From Emydura subglobosa (Eukaryota; Chordata; Testudines; Chelidae), in NCBI GenBank assembly GCA_007922225.1, contig ML679995.1, forward strand, positions 2,061,928 to 2,125,927: a DNA stretch of 64,000 nt, read 5' to 3'. Each line of letters begins with the position of its first letter. The first letter of the stretch is position 1. The notes beneath the pieces were generated by a model. That model saw only the letters and a list, made by a program, of their open reading frames with translations. It did not search any database and had not been told where the DNA came from. Of this stretch, positions 47,346 to 58,805 are shown in pieces. The position numbers and the translations under genes are program-made.

Positions 47346-49263
47346 ATGTGCCTGTGTGGAGGAGGCTTCCGGAGACGTTTACTGAGCGAGGACATTGGCT
47401 CCGCGTTAGCCGTGGCCCGGTTTCTCCCCGGGAGGAGGGTGTTTTTCGGAGCGCGTGGGTGCTCATGTGCGTATGCGAGTGGGCGCGTGTCTACGTCGTG
47501 CGGGTGGGCGTGGAGGGGGCTTCGCGAGAGCTCTGCCACATCAGGGAATTCACTCAGCGTCTGCCTCGCCTCCACAGCGCTCGCTCCTTTGTCTGCTTGG
47601 TGCAGCGTACAGAGCAGCGTTGTGTAATTTCCGGCTCCCCCGCCCGGATCCCCTCCCCAGGGGAGAAAGGCTGGACAGTGACAAAGCCTGCTGGACGGCT
47701 GAATGACATCCCACCCGCGAGCTGGGGGGCAGGGCAGACTGACAACTCGTCCCCGCCCCAGGAACAGCAGCGGCTTGCTTCTCCCCCATCAGGAACACTC
47801 CGTGCCAGGCGCTGACATTGCTGAAGGGTACAGTGCGTCCCAGCATCCCGGCCTCTCACAGACTGTACCGTCAACAGCTCAGTGAACAGCTGTGAGGACA
47901 CCACTGCCGGCTGCGTGGCCAGGCCCAGGCCGTTCAGCCAGGCCCCACGAGACCCAGGGAAACGGCTGCATGGGCAGCGGCTGCAGAATAAAGTGCCCTT
48001 CGCAGGCAGAAAAGCGTCCCTCTGCTCGACGTCTTCGAGCACTGGGTGGGAGTTTGGATGATTTCACAGCACAAAACGCCCGTTTCACGCAGTCCCGGTT
48101 CCCCGTGAAACAGTGTCCGTTTTGCTGAAATATCTGGCTGTGGGGGAAATCAGCACCGGCGTCCCAGCTACCCGCCTGGCAGGCTCTTGTCCAGTGCGGG
48201 CCGCGTCCGCGGGCTGGCAGGTTGAAACATCCCGGGAGAGCGCTGTGCTGGCGATTTGTCCCTGGGAGAAATGTCACATTTTTTGTCTTTCCAGCCCAAT
48301 TCAAGAGGCAGCTTTTTTCTAAAACCCCAGAGGCGTTTGCAGGAAAGATTTGCCATTTTCTGGCCAGCTGCAGTGACTGGATGAGGCCGGCGTGCCTGGG
48401 CAAGCAGGCCGTGTTATTCCTGCCTCGTGCACTGCAATTGGAAGTGGCAGTTGTGTGTGCATGGGGGGGGAACAAGGGGGCAGAGGAGACTCCGTAGAGG
48501 ATGCACTCCACTGCGGTGGCCATGCCCTGCACAGCTCAGCATTCCCAGCGGGACACCCCGCCCGCCACAGGCATTTCTTCCCCCATTGCATGGCCCAACA
48601 CATGCTTACACCAGCCATGTCCCCGGCACAACGGTTGTACTGTCTCATGAGCCCAAAGAAGCACCTCACCACCAGCTGTCCTGCATGGCTGCATGGCCTT
48701 CTCTTCTCTATAGCCCTGCTCCAGAGGGCTGAGCTGGAGGGCGGGGAAGGAAGTCTTGGGGAGTGTAGGCATGGGGGGGTGTACAGGGAAAGGTGGACTG
48801 TGCAGGCTGCCTGGCCCTCCCTCAGGATATACAGGGGAAGCAGAGGGACCAGAGGGGAGGCAGGTGCCAGGAAGGAATTGGGGAGTTTGCACCCCCAGTC
48901 ATCGCCTGGTCATCAGATTTTTGCGAGCTTGGGCTAATGTTCAGGAATTGGTCCCTCCCAGCCCCAGGCTCCCTCCGTGCAGGTTTGCTGATCCCCCACC
49001 GGTAGATTGCACGGTTGTAGTCCTGGGCGCCGAGCTCCGAGAGCGGCTGAGCTGCTGGCTAACCGTGACCGTAACGTGCATCCTCCTGAGGACGTGGAAT
49101 CCTACGCAGCAAGAGGTGATCCCGTGAGAGCTGGTTGCACTGGGCGGCCCTGGTAGGGGGGGCTGCCAGACATCGGGGCTACGCAGTGACCTGCCGTGTT
49201 GTTTTCCTTCCGTCTAGAGGAGTTTTCAGTAATGAATGTAGTGCCAGGACTGAGAGCCACATC
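47346..49263. other. No gene recognised
   Basis: GC-rich unique-looking sequence. Open frames up to 217 codons occur on both strands without domain similarity. Confidence 0.45.
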
Positions 49264-49683
49264 AGAACATAAGAATGGCCACACTGGGTCCATCCAGCCC
49301 AGCGTCCTGTCTGCTGACAGCGGCCAAGGCCAGGCGCTTCAGAGGGAATGAACAGAACAGGGAATTGTCGAGTGATCCATCCCTTGTTGTCCCCTCCCAG
49401 CTTCTGGCAAACAGAAATCAGGGACACTTCAGAGCATGGTTTTTCATCCCTGCCCATCCAGGCCAATAGCCATTGATGGGCCTGTCCCCCATGAACCTAT
49501 CTAGTTCTTTATTGAACCCTCCTCTAGGCTTGGGCTCCACAGCATCCTCTGGCAAGGAGTTCCACAGGTTGACTGTGCGTTGTGTGACAAAACACTTCCT
49601 TCTGTTAGTTTCAAACCCACTGCCTGTTCGTTTCATTGGGGGACCCCTCATTCTTGGGTGTGGAGAAGGAGTAAATAACCCAC
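49264..49683 (-). mobile_element. CR1 LINE fragment (AGAACATAAGAA 3' end type)
   Basis: The left end, AGAACATAAGAATGGCCAC, starts the same subfamily as 33050-33668. Minus-strand translation at 49418-49687 shows FVTQRTVNLWNSLPEDAVE, the conserved end of CR1 ORF2. The copy is short and 5' truncated. Confidence 0.88.
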
Positions 49684-50119
49684 CCACTCATCCGTGGGTA
49701 CGTCAAAGAGCCTGGCAGAGGGCACAGCTTTCTCTCCCTGCCAGCCCACGGTTGATTCCCACCGATGACGCTGGGCTGGAGGTCTCTGGACTCCGTTCCC
49801 AGTTCCATGAGCTGGGGCGTCCTCCCGCTTGCGAGGGTTCATCCAGAGCAGTGACCTGCTAGTGGGCGGTTGCCAGGCAGCAGCTGTAGCACCGGCCCGG
49901 GCCAAGGCAGTCACTAGTGATCTACTAGAAAAGGCCTAAAGGGCACTGGGAAAACCAGCGGCAGCTGGTGCCCAGAGGCGAGCTGGGAGGGGCTCCCGCT
50001 GGAGTGTGAGTGGAATCTGACCAGGACCGGCGCCCAGCTAGGCTGGGAGCCACAGGCGCCTGCGGGCGCATCTGACGGTTTTGAAGGGAATGGCCGGCAT
50101 TTTCTCTCTCCATTAGCAG

Positions 50120-50176
50120 CAACCGTTGCCATGCCGTCGCAGCCGTTGTCATGCCGTCGCAGCCGTTGCCATGCTA
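50120..50176 (+). repeat. Short 20-base tandem repeat
   Basis: Three copies of a 20-base unit like CGTTGCCATGCCGTCGCAGC start at about 50124, 50144 and 50164. The second has T for C in GTTGTC. Confidence 0.8.
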
Positions 50177-52579
50177 CGCTGAGTGTGTCAGAACAGGGTG
50201 TGAGGTGAACCCACTTGCTCTGGGTTGAGACCTTCCTACGGTGAGTCACCTCCTTGCTCTGGACAGGTGGGCCATGGTCCTGGTCCCAGGGCGCCCGGAG
50301 ACATCTGTGAGGACATCTTCCCGGTGAGGAAGGGAGGACTGAGCTGCTGGCAGAAGCATCCAGAGCTGCGTGCTCAGAGGACACAGCAGCTCCCTGCAGC
50401 TGTTCTCCCCTGCCTGAGGTGCTGTCCTTGGCTGGCAAAGGCCTGGTAAAACCTGCCCCGGCAGGCCAGCGCCCTGTGCAGCGTGCAGCTTCGCACCCCG
50501 TATTTTCCACCAGATCAGCGCCGCGGGCTGCTTGCGGGTCCAGCTGCAGCCGGGTGCGTGTCTTTGGTCCTTAGCATCGCCTCACTCTGCCTTTGTTCTG
50601 CTTCGCGTCCCTCCTGAGTTCAGAGTGGCTCTCGTAAGCAGAGAGCGCTGCATTCATGCTGCTGGGCGGCCGGGCAGGGGGCTGGGCAGTCACACCCCCT
50701 GGATGAAGCTCTGGCCGGGGCTAGCTGCCTTCCATTTAGGCTGGAGGAGGGAACCATGTGATGCCCCTTTGTCTAGCAATGGCTGAAGCAATGGAAAGCC
50801 ACCATCCAAGGACATGCAAACCCGGGCGGTGGCTGGCCCAGGCCGTCCAAGGGATGCCCTGGAGGTCTGATAACAAATGTCGGGGGCGGGGCGCATTGAT
50901 TAGATTGCAGCCGTGTGTCTGGGCATGTCCGTGGGCGAGACGGGAGAGAAACCCCAGAAAGCCAGGAAGAAGCACCGGGAACGTGGCCCCAAGAAAAAGC
51001 CTGGAGCGAGCTTTTGGGCTGAGTGCTGTCTTGAAGGGACGTGGAGCTGCGAGCAAAGAAACTCCCCTGGCTGTTCGATTCCTGCTGCGGGCAGGGAAGG
51101 GGACTCTACGTTCTTTGGAAGAATCTGGATTGCCTCAAAAAACCTCCCGACTCCAGTGACAATTTTGCCCCGTAACCGCTGGGGTCCAAGGGGTGACAAT
51201 AAACCCTGAAAGCAGCTCGGCCTCCAACTTCCAAGTAGGACAGAGCAACCACGTCCTCTTCTAGCAGCCTGAGAGTTCAGCTGCTCAGATAAGGCCAGGA
51301 TTCACCAGGGGAGAAGAAGCTCCCTTCCCCCCAACAGCCCGGTAATCGCTGCCTAGCAGGGATCCTGGAGCAGTACCGAAGGGAGACGTTGCCCAGAGCG
51401 CTGATGGACACGGCCCCAGGCCAGATAACCAGAGGGTTCGAAATGAGCAAAACCGGCTGCCCCAGATACCGCGTGGAGAGGCGAGGTGGCAGCCGGCAAC
51501 CCCCGGCGTCCCCACCCGCGTGGGGCTGAGTGACGGTGAGGGAGTAGCTGTCATGAACGTCCCAGGCTGCTTCCCAGGTGCGTGGTGGTTCTGCTGCCCT
51601 GGGGGGACGGTCTGCCGCTTGCTAGCCCTGTCCTTGCTGCAGGGAGCTTACCGCGCGCGACGGTCATTGCCCACCCCACGAGGCATCTCCAGGTGCAGGG
51701 CAGGGCGGGGCCAAGCAGTTAGAACGAACCCGGCGCTGGCCGTCACGTCCGGTGGCTTGTCTCGCCCTCGCTGCGCGGAGCCCTCCAGGGAAGGCAGGGA
51801 AATGTACTGACAGCTGACAAAAATCAGCTGGCGGGGCGGGGCGGGATGGAGCCTGCAGGGGCCTGGCCTTGTCCGCCCGTGGACGGGCCAGACAGAGCAC
51901 ACGCGCGCAGCCGGGGCTGTCAGCGTCACAGCTGCGCCGTGCCCATGGCTGGCTGCTGGCTGGCAGCTGCTGTCACCCCAAAGGTTGGAGTCAGTTCGCA
52001 AAAGTCCCTGGAGGATCACAGCCAAACCTCAGCGACTCCTGACACGCGTGGGTGCCCCACAGCGGGTGCAGGCGCCTGCTCTGCTCACCCGCCCACCAGG
52101 CCCTGCCAGGCGCCGCGCTCTGCTGTGCGCACGGGGCCGGGCCATCACCAGACCGGCAGGTGACAGCACCGTCGTGCTCGTCAGCAGCGTCCGGAAATGG
52201 GGGCGGGGAGGGAAGTGGACTCGGCTCACCCCGGAATCGAGAGAATGGGGCCCAGAGTCACAGCAGCGGAGTGGGAAGGTCTGTGTGCCGGGGCAGGGGG
52301 TGATTGCTGACGTCCTGTCCCATCCAGGCGTGAGGCCCCAAGCAGTGGAGCTCCCAGGCGGCGTGACTCCACAGCCTCGTACACCTGCCGTGGGGAGATC
52401 CGGGAGCCCAGCTCTCTTGCCCGGCACCTGCTGGTGTCATTTCACGCCTGTGAGAAGGGAGGGCTGTGTGGGTGTGAAGTGCTGCCAAATGAGGGCTGTG
52501 GAGCCTCCAACTTCCCTTTAGTCATTCCATCCCCCCCCCGCCTCCCCCAGCCTCGCTAATTCCTCCCCTGCCTGGCTGC

Positions 52580-52800
52580 TCGCCCACGCCCTATCTGCAG
52601 ACTGCTCTCATGTCCCTTCCCCTTAGTCATCGCTCAGCCGAGCTGGGCTGATCTGGCTGTTTGCATCTCCTTATAAATCAATCTCGCCAGCCCCCAGCTC
52701 GTTGCTGCTCGGCTCTGAATGTCTTCGCGGTGACGAGGGGCCCGGAACTGAACCCAAAGGACCAGATTCCGTTACACGGATGCCCCTTTAATCTGCTCTG
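52580..52800 (-). mobile_element. Worn CR1-like fragment
   Basis: ACTGCTCTCATGTCCCTTCC and nearby text resemble the complement of the CR1 segment that encodes DLIAAF and LRELGL in better copies. No clear ends. Confidence 0.4.
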
Positions 52801-52946
52801 GCTCTGGTGGAAATGGTCCCCTGAGCATCCCCCCCCAGGCAGGGGCTCCCAGCCGGAGTGGCGTCGGTGGGGTGGGGTGGGCAGAGCACACTATGCTGTT
52901 GCTATTCTCCGTGTTGTAGGGCCCATAGGGGGCTGTGGTTAGCAGT

Positions 52947-52986
52947 ATGTAAGTTAGAGCAGTCTCGAGGCTGCTCTAAGTTACAT
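52947..52986. repeat. Near-perfect hairpin, 16-base arms
   Basis: ATGTAAGTTAGAGCAG (52947-52962) faces CTGCTCTAAGTTACAT (52971-52986) with one mismatch and an 8-base loop. It may be part of a MITE or a small RNA precursor; the sequence alone does not decide. Confidence 0.75.
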
Positions 52987-53274
52987 ATGGGGCAGGATGG
53001 ACCCTTCATTGCCCTAGGTTATTGGGACCATGAAGGTGGCTTAAACCCAGCGTGAGATGTAACTGGGCCCTGCTCGCTGCCGGCTGGGGCCTGGGAGGCC
53101 CCTGTGTGCGCAGGCCCAGCACTGCACTGGCTTTTCCTGCCTAGGCTCAGACTCCAGAGCCTCAGGTGAGCTGGTTTGCCTCCTTCCCCCATGGCCAGCC
53201 TAGATTCTTCCCAACCCAGCGCCGCACACAGCTTGGGTTGGTGTCCACAGGTGGCTGGGGGGAGGGGGCAGGGG

Positions 53275-53325
53275 GGGAGTGTGTGCGTGTGTGTTTGTGT
53301 GCGTGTGTGTTTGTGTGCGTGCTGG
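53275..53325 (+). repeat. GT microsatellite
   Basis: GTGTGC/GTGTTT-interrupted GT run following a G-rich tract. Confidence 0.85.
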
Positions 53326-53605
53326 CCAGAAGGAATCAGCGAGGTACCCAGGCGCCCGGCGCTGCGGCTGTAGCGCGTTGGTGTAGAGACACCCGCTGCA
53401 GTGACGGGGGGTCCCCACAGGGGGAGAGCCAGGTCGTGTCCGGGGGCTCGTCCCACCCCTCAGCAATGTGCGTTTCCAGTGGGGACCAGCCCTGGACAGG
53501 GCCATGCGCTAGGGGTGCTCCTCTGTGCTCCCTCTGGCCACAGGGGCAGGACCACCTTCGCCGCCGCCTCTCCAGGCTATAGGGGCACACGTCAGTGTAA
53601 CACGG

Positions 53606-54293
53606 CGCGACGAAGTGGAGATAGCCGTGGGGTTTTCTCTAAGTGCTGTGGGCGTGCCTCAGTTTCCCCATATGTTACTCATGTGTGTTGGTGCTGGGCC
53701 CCGGGTGTGTGATCATTGCAGAGGCCACTGGAGGGCGGATGGACCTTCCCCAGCCACAGGTACGCAGACCTGGCCAGGACCCCACCCCTTCCTCCACCAG
53801 TTGCAACAGGAGGGGTGGCCACCTTGCCTGGGAAGGAGACAAAGGACTGGGGAGGGGGATGGGGACAGCTCGGGGGGTGGCTGGCTGGAAGAGGCCGGTT
53901 CCCCATGTGGGGCCGGGAGTGCAGGGCCCGAGAATGGGCTCTGAAACTCGCCAGTTGGTCGCTGCTGTGACTTCTAATTAAGCTGCTAACAAAGTCTGGC
54001 TACACCGTGACCCTGGGAACTACTAACCCTCTGACTCCCGCGCTGGCTGGGAGTCGCTTCGCTCTGCGAGGCGGGTGCCTGGCCCTTTGGGGCGTGTGGG
54101 GCTCCCCAGGTCCCGGCCAGGGGGGCTCACAGGGGCAGCTCGGGCGGAGCAGGGGGGGGCTGAACGCTGCGAGGCCAGAGTCAGGGGGCAGCCGCACGGG
54201 TGTGTGGAGACCGGGGGGGGCCCAGACTCGGCCGCACTAGCCTGGCGGCGTCCCAGGGGATTCCAGAGCACAGCTCCTGGGGGCTCCGTCACA
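53606..54293 (+). mobile_element. Solo LTR (copy B)
   Basis: Starts CGCGACGAAGTGG (a worn TGTGACGAAG) and ends CTCCGTCACA. The flanks CACGG (53601-53605) and CAAGG (54294-54298) match at 4 of 5 bases. It aligns along its length with the copies at 26833 (reverse) and 58092, including GCCTCAGTTTCCCC and CCCTCTGACTCCCGCGCTGG. The polyadenylation signal is mutated. No internal coding sequence adjoins it. Confidence 0.82.
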
Positions 54294-57200
54294 CAAGGGG
54301 AAGCTCTAGGGCCCCGGCCTGGCCTGCTCCTGGTGCGACCCAGCACACAAAAGTGCCGTCTTGACAGCCCTGATCGTGTGGCTCTGGCCGCCGGACCTGC
54401 CCTCAGCCTCGGGGTGGCTCTAGGTTATGCCCCTGTGCCCTCCTCTCTAAGCATGCCCGCCCCGCGCGGTGCAGGCCGGCCAAGGGGGCTGAGGAGGGGG
54501 CAGGGAAGTCATGGACAGCGGAGATCCTGGGAAGGCCCCTCCGGATCATCCCCTACATGGGCTGGGGGGGGTTCCTCTCCCGGGGGTTCCAGCCCTGCTG
54601 TGCCTTGGACCCCCCGACGCCTCTCGCCGGCTGGCATGGAGCGGGGCTCCCGGGCGCGGAGAAGCTGCCCTGTCCCCGCTGCAGGTTGAGTGGCCGGCGG
54701 GTTGGGCTGCACGCTGTCTTTTGTCCCCCCCCCCCCTCATGGGTGTACCAGCTGCCCCCGTCTGGGCGCGGCCCGGCACAGGCCCAGCACGCCGTGTTCC
54801 AGACCGCGGTGGCGGCGCGGGGAGACGGAGCCGAGCGGCAGCATGTGTCCGGGACAGAACAGGAGGCGTCTGGCAGCACGGCTCCTCGTCAAGGCGGCGA
54901 GGGCTGGGAGCGCGTGGGCGGCGGAAGCTGGCGGCACGCACGGTACAGGGGGAAGGGTGTCCTCGGCGCCAGCTCCCGCAGCTTGCTCCTGGCTGCCCAC
55001 CGGGCACTGAGCGGCCTCTCAGCTGCGAGGAGAACAGCTGAGGCCGGGGAGCAGGAAAGCTCCTGGAATCGGGTCCCCTGGAAAGGGCTGGGAGGGGGCC
55101 CCACTGCGTGGGGCACGTACCGAGGGACCGGCCAAGGTGCGCGAGGGAGCAGTCCTGCCCTGGCCACACGGGAACCTCACGGGGCTTCGCTCGGTGCCAT
55201 CTCCAGCCCTCAGGCCCCTCGGTCTGCAGAGCCTGCGGGAGCTCAGAGGGATTCGGTCCCCGTGTCTTTCTTGCCCCACTCCCTCCCGTCACAGCCCCAT
55301 GCTCTCTGCTGCTGGGACGGGCACCCGGATTTAGCCAGCGGGGGGGGGGGGAACTCAGGGAGGGGTTGCCAGGCCAGGGGATCCCGCCTGCAGGGACCCA
55401 GGGAGAGACCTGCCCCCTCGCCTGCGTGGGAGCCCTGGGCTGAGCTTCTGGGGCGATGCCCATTTCCTAACTAGCAACGAGGAGCTGCCAGTGAAGATGC
55501 AGCTTGAGCCGGCTCCATCCCCTGCGGGGAAGTCAAGGCCAGAGGCACTGGGGGCAGCCCCCAGGGACGTCCCACTGTAGAGAAGGGAGGGCATCTGCCC
55601 ACGCTCCTAAAGGAGGTTCATCTAGGGCTCTCTTGCTTCTGCGTGCCCCATCTCCACCGCCAGCCCTGCCCTCGCCTCCGGGCTGGGCTGCCCCTGGCCC
55701 CGGTGTAGCACATGCAGCACACCGGCTCCCCTCCAAACGGCGCCTTGGATTCAGCGTCCTGCCTCCCGCGCCAGGTGCTGCAGAAGAAACTGAGAGACGA
55801 GGGTGGGGGCAGAGGCAGCCTCTAACCTGGGGGGTGGGGGAGGCTTGTTCACGCCTGTGGGGTACCTGGCTGCCCCCTCCCCCATCCCAGGCACACTTCC
55901 CTGTCCGTCCATCCGTCATTCCCCCCATCCAGGCCTCCCTCCTGGGGGCCGCAGGGCAGGGGACTGGCTGGCTTGAGGCTGGATGGGGCCAAGGGCTGGG
56001 CTGACCCCTGGACCAGCTCTCGATCGGAGCAGAGGGCTGCATGCTCCACACCTTGAGCGTGAAGGACCCCTGGAGCCCCCTCCCACTCACCCCTCCACCT
56101 CCTCCTGTCCCCTCCCAGCCCCTTGCCGGGATCGGGGCTGCGGCCTCCTCCCCCAGCCCAGAGCAGCTGACCCGACAGCACTGTTGCCCCGCTGATAGTC
56201 AGAGCCGAGGCCGGCTTAGCCTGACCTCAGCCCTGGGGGTGAGGATGGTAACAGAGAGGGCAGGAACACGGCGGCTGCCAGGCAGTGAGGCTTTCCGGGG
56301 GAATCGGCTTCTCACGCCCACCTGAGCTCAGTCTGTGACGCGGTTCCAGCTCGGGCTGATGACGGGAGCTGCGCAGCTGTGATATATTTAGACTTTTGGG
56401 AGGCGTTTGACTTTGAGCCGCACGTCAGCCCGGTTGAGAACCGAGCCCGGCGCAGCAGCGCTCCAGCACGCACTGAACCGGCGGGAGCATCGCCGGGGAA
56501 TCACCGTCCAACGGGGGCTCCGGGCCAGGGCCGCCAACATCAGCCCTGCCCGGGGGGGCCCGGACTGGGGTGAGGAGTCCTCAGCCCCGGCCTGTCTGCT
56601 GAGGCTGTCCCCAGGGGGTCGTGTGGCTAGCGGGTGGATCTGTGATGTGGACCCCTGCAGGGTGACCTGACCCCCTTGGTGGGCTGGAGATAAGGGGAAA
56701 CCACATGGAAGAGAAGGGACAAGGCTTTATTTTAAGGGTTGTTTTAGGGAAACCCCATTTCCCGGAGCCTACCGGGTGCGTCCCTCGCACACGTGCATTT
56801 CTGCTGCCCTCCCGGGTACCATGCAATTGGCGCAGCCCCGATTTAATGTTGAAAATTCAAGGGACGGCCTTTAGAATAAGGACTGGGCGGTCACGCTACG
56901 GGATAAATCACTAAAACAAGGGGCGGGAGGTCCCCCTAGAGCCCTGTGCCTGGGGAGCAGGGCTGGGATGCCCCTACAGCCCCCGAAGAGCTGCCGGACG
57001 AGCACCGTTACCAGCCTGAGCTGGGTGTGAGCCCGTGACCCTCCCTGCCCCTGCCACGCACATTTCAGCCCAAGTTACCCTCCTGCCAGGGGAGCTTGGG
57101 CTGCTGGGTCCGCCCCAGAGCCCAGGCCTGGAGCTCGGCTGGCCCCTGCCATATGTGCCCCGCCATGCGACGCCTTCCTCAGCGTGGGGGCCCTGTCGGC

Positions 57201-58091
57201 GCGCGTGACCAGGAACGGCTGCTGCGGGGCAGGTAGCTGGCGGAGTGGGGGGGGGGTCGTCACACACCTGGCGGTGGTCACCGGGCGCTCTGCCGTGGCC
57301 TGGCGTTCTCGGCTCACACCTGCCTGCAGTTCCGGGCCTCCTCGCACCACCATTCCCCAGCAACCCAGCCGCGCCTTCCAGTGACCCACCGTGCCCCCCA
57401 TCCTCCAGCGACTCTCCGTGGCCCAGCAGGGGACTGCGGGCGCTCCGAGGGTGCAGAGCAGGCACGTGCAGCGGGTGCGCGGAGATGGCGATGGCGATGG
57501 CGAGGTGCTGCTCCCCAGACGTGGCGCAGCAGTGACACTCTGTGGCCAGTTCGGGTGCAGCATGCATCTGGTGCCCCGGTCCCAGCGTGAGGAGTCAGGG
57601 GATGGGGAACGCAGCGGGAGGGTGGTCGGTGCCCAGAATAACCTCCCTGGGTGGCCACCCCCGCTCCCTCCGGCGCCAGGCAGTGACCGGGCCAGGACTG
57701 GGTGCTGCCCCGTCTGGGGTGCCCCCGCTCTGAGCACGTTCCCAGCCCTGCACCACGGCGGCTGGGGAGGCCCTATGTGGCTGGCTGAGACTTGCCCTCT
57801 GCCCGGGACGAGGCTCGATGGCACGGCTCAGCGCAGGCCCTCTCAGGAACAGCTCTGCGGGCAAACTGGGCACGGGGGCAGTGCGTGGCCCCCTGAGCGG
57901 CAGGCCTGGCCGTGGGCCATGCAGCCTGACGTGCTGGGCCGGCAGGGCTACGGTGGAAGCCCGGGTCTGTTCCGCGCGCGTGGGCAACTGGAGCACCGTT
58001 TATCGCCGCTGCCAACCACGGTGTGGAACCGACCTCCCCAGGGCGCTGCCCGCTGTCACCCCAGCGCTGCCTGGTGTCACCCTGGCACTGC
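54294..58091. other. GC-rich spacer, no gene recognised
   Basis: Very GC-rich, with poly-C and poly-G runs. Open frames over 300 codons lie on both strands over the same bases (about 54.55-55.47 kb), which is expected where stops are rare. No gag or pol motif appears, so this is not the interior of a provirus between the two LTRs. A small CR1 piece lies at 56.34 kb. Confidence 0.5.
56340..56560 (+). mobile_element. Short CR1 reverse transcriptase fragment
   Basis: Translation at 56379 reads IYLDFWEAFDFEPH, a decayed form of the CR1 motif IYLDFSKAFDTVSH. Only this region is readable. Confidence 0.55.
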
Positions 58092-58805
58092 TGTGCCCAA
58101 GTGGGTTTTCCCCGAGTGCTGTGGATGTGCCTCAGTTTCCCCCCGTGTGTTACTCACGTTATGTCGGTGCTGGGGCCCGGGTGTGTGATCACTGCAGAGA
58201 CCGCTGGAGGGCGGATGGGCCTCCCCCCAGCCACAGGTATGCAGACCTGGCCGGGACCCCTTCCCTGGGCCAGCCGGCTGTAAGAGGCTGTGGCAGGGGG
58301 AGACCAGGAGGAGGGGCCACCTTGCCCGGGAAGGAGACGAAGGACTGGGAGGGGTGAGGGGACAGCTCTGGGGAGGAGGTGACGGGCTGCCTGGAAGGAC
58401 GAGCCAGGGCCCGTGGGGTATTTGCAGGGAGCAGAGCCAATGGCTGGGGCTCTGGGGCTCCTCAGGTGGTCACTGCTGTAACTCCTAGTTAACTGCTAAC
58501 AAAGTCTCTACACTGTGACCCTGAGAACTAATAACCCTCTGACTGCCGCGCTGGCTGTGAGTCACTTCTGGCTGCGAGGCGGGTGCCTGGCCCTTTGGGG
58601 CGTGTGTGGGGCTCCCCAGGGTCCCATCCAGGGGGGCACACAGCGGGCGCTCAGGCGGAGCTGGGGGGCTGAACGCTGCAAGGCCAGAGTCAGGGGGCGG
58701 CCGCACGGGGCTGTGGGGACCAGGGGGTCAGACTCCCGAGCGCCTGGGTCCTGCCTGGCTGCACCCGAGTGGTTCCCAAGCCCGGTTCCTGGGGGCTCCG
58801 TCAAA
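58092..58805 (+). mobile_element. Solo LTR (copy C)
   Basis: Begins TGTGCCCAAGTGG and ends CTCCGTCAAA. It is flanked by a perfect 5-base direct repeat ACTGC (58087-58091 and 58806-58810). It is collinear with the copies at 26833 and 53606. The polyadenylation signal is AATAAC here. No internal genes. Confidence 0.88.

Larger units (their letters stand above)
49684..53605. other. No gene recognised
   Basis: GC-rich. Contains a 20-base tandem repeat, a worn CR1-like fragment at 52.6-52.8 kb, a near-perfect hairpin at 52947-52986 and a GT tract at 53.28 kb. Open frames have no recognisable domains. Confidence 0.45.

Noticed and set aside
54546..55474. Two 305-codon open frames on opposite strands over the same bases
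   Set aside because: Expected in such GC-rich DNA. The proteins are Pro/Arg/Gly-rich shadows without domains.
53606..58805. A full endogenous retrovirus with two LTRs
   Set aside because: Each LTR has its own flanking duplication and there is no retroviral interior between them.
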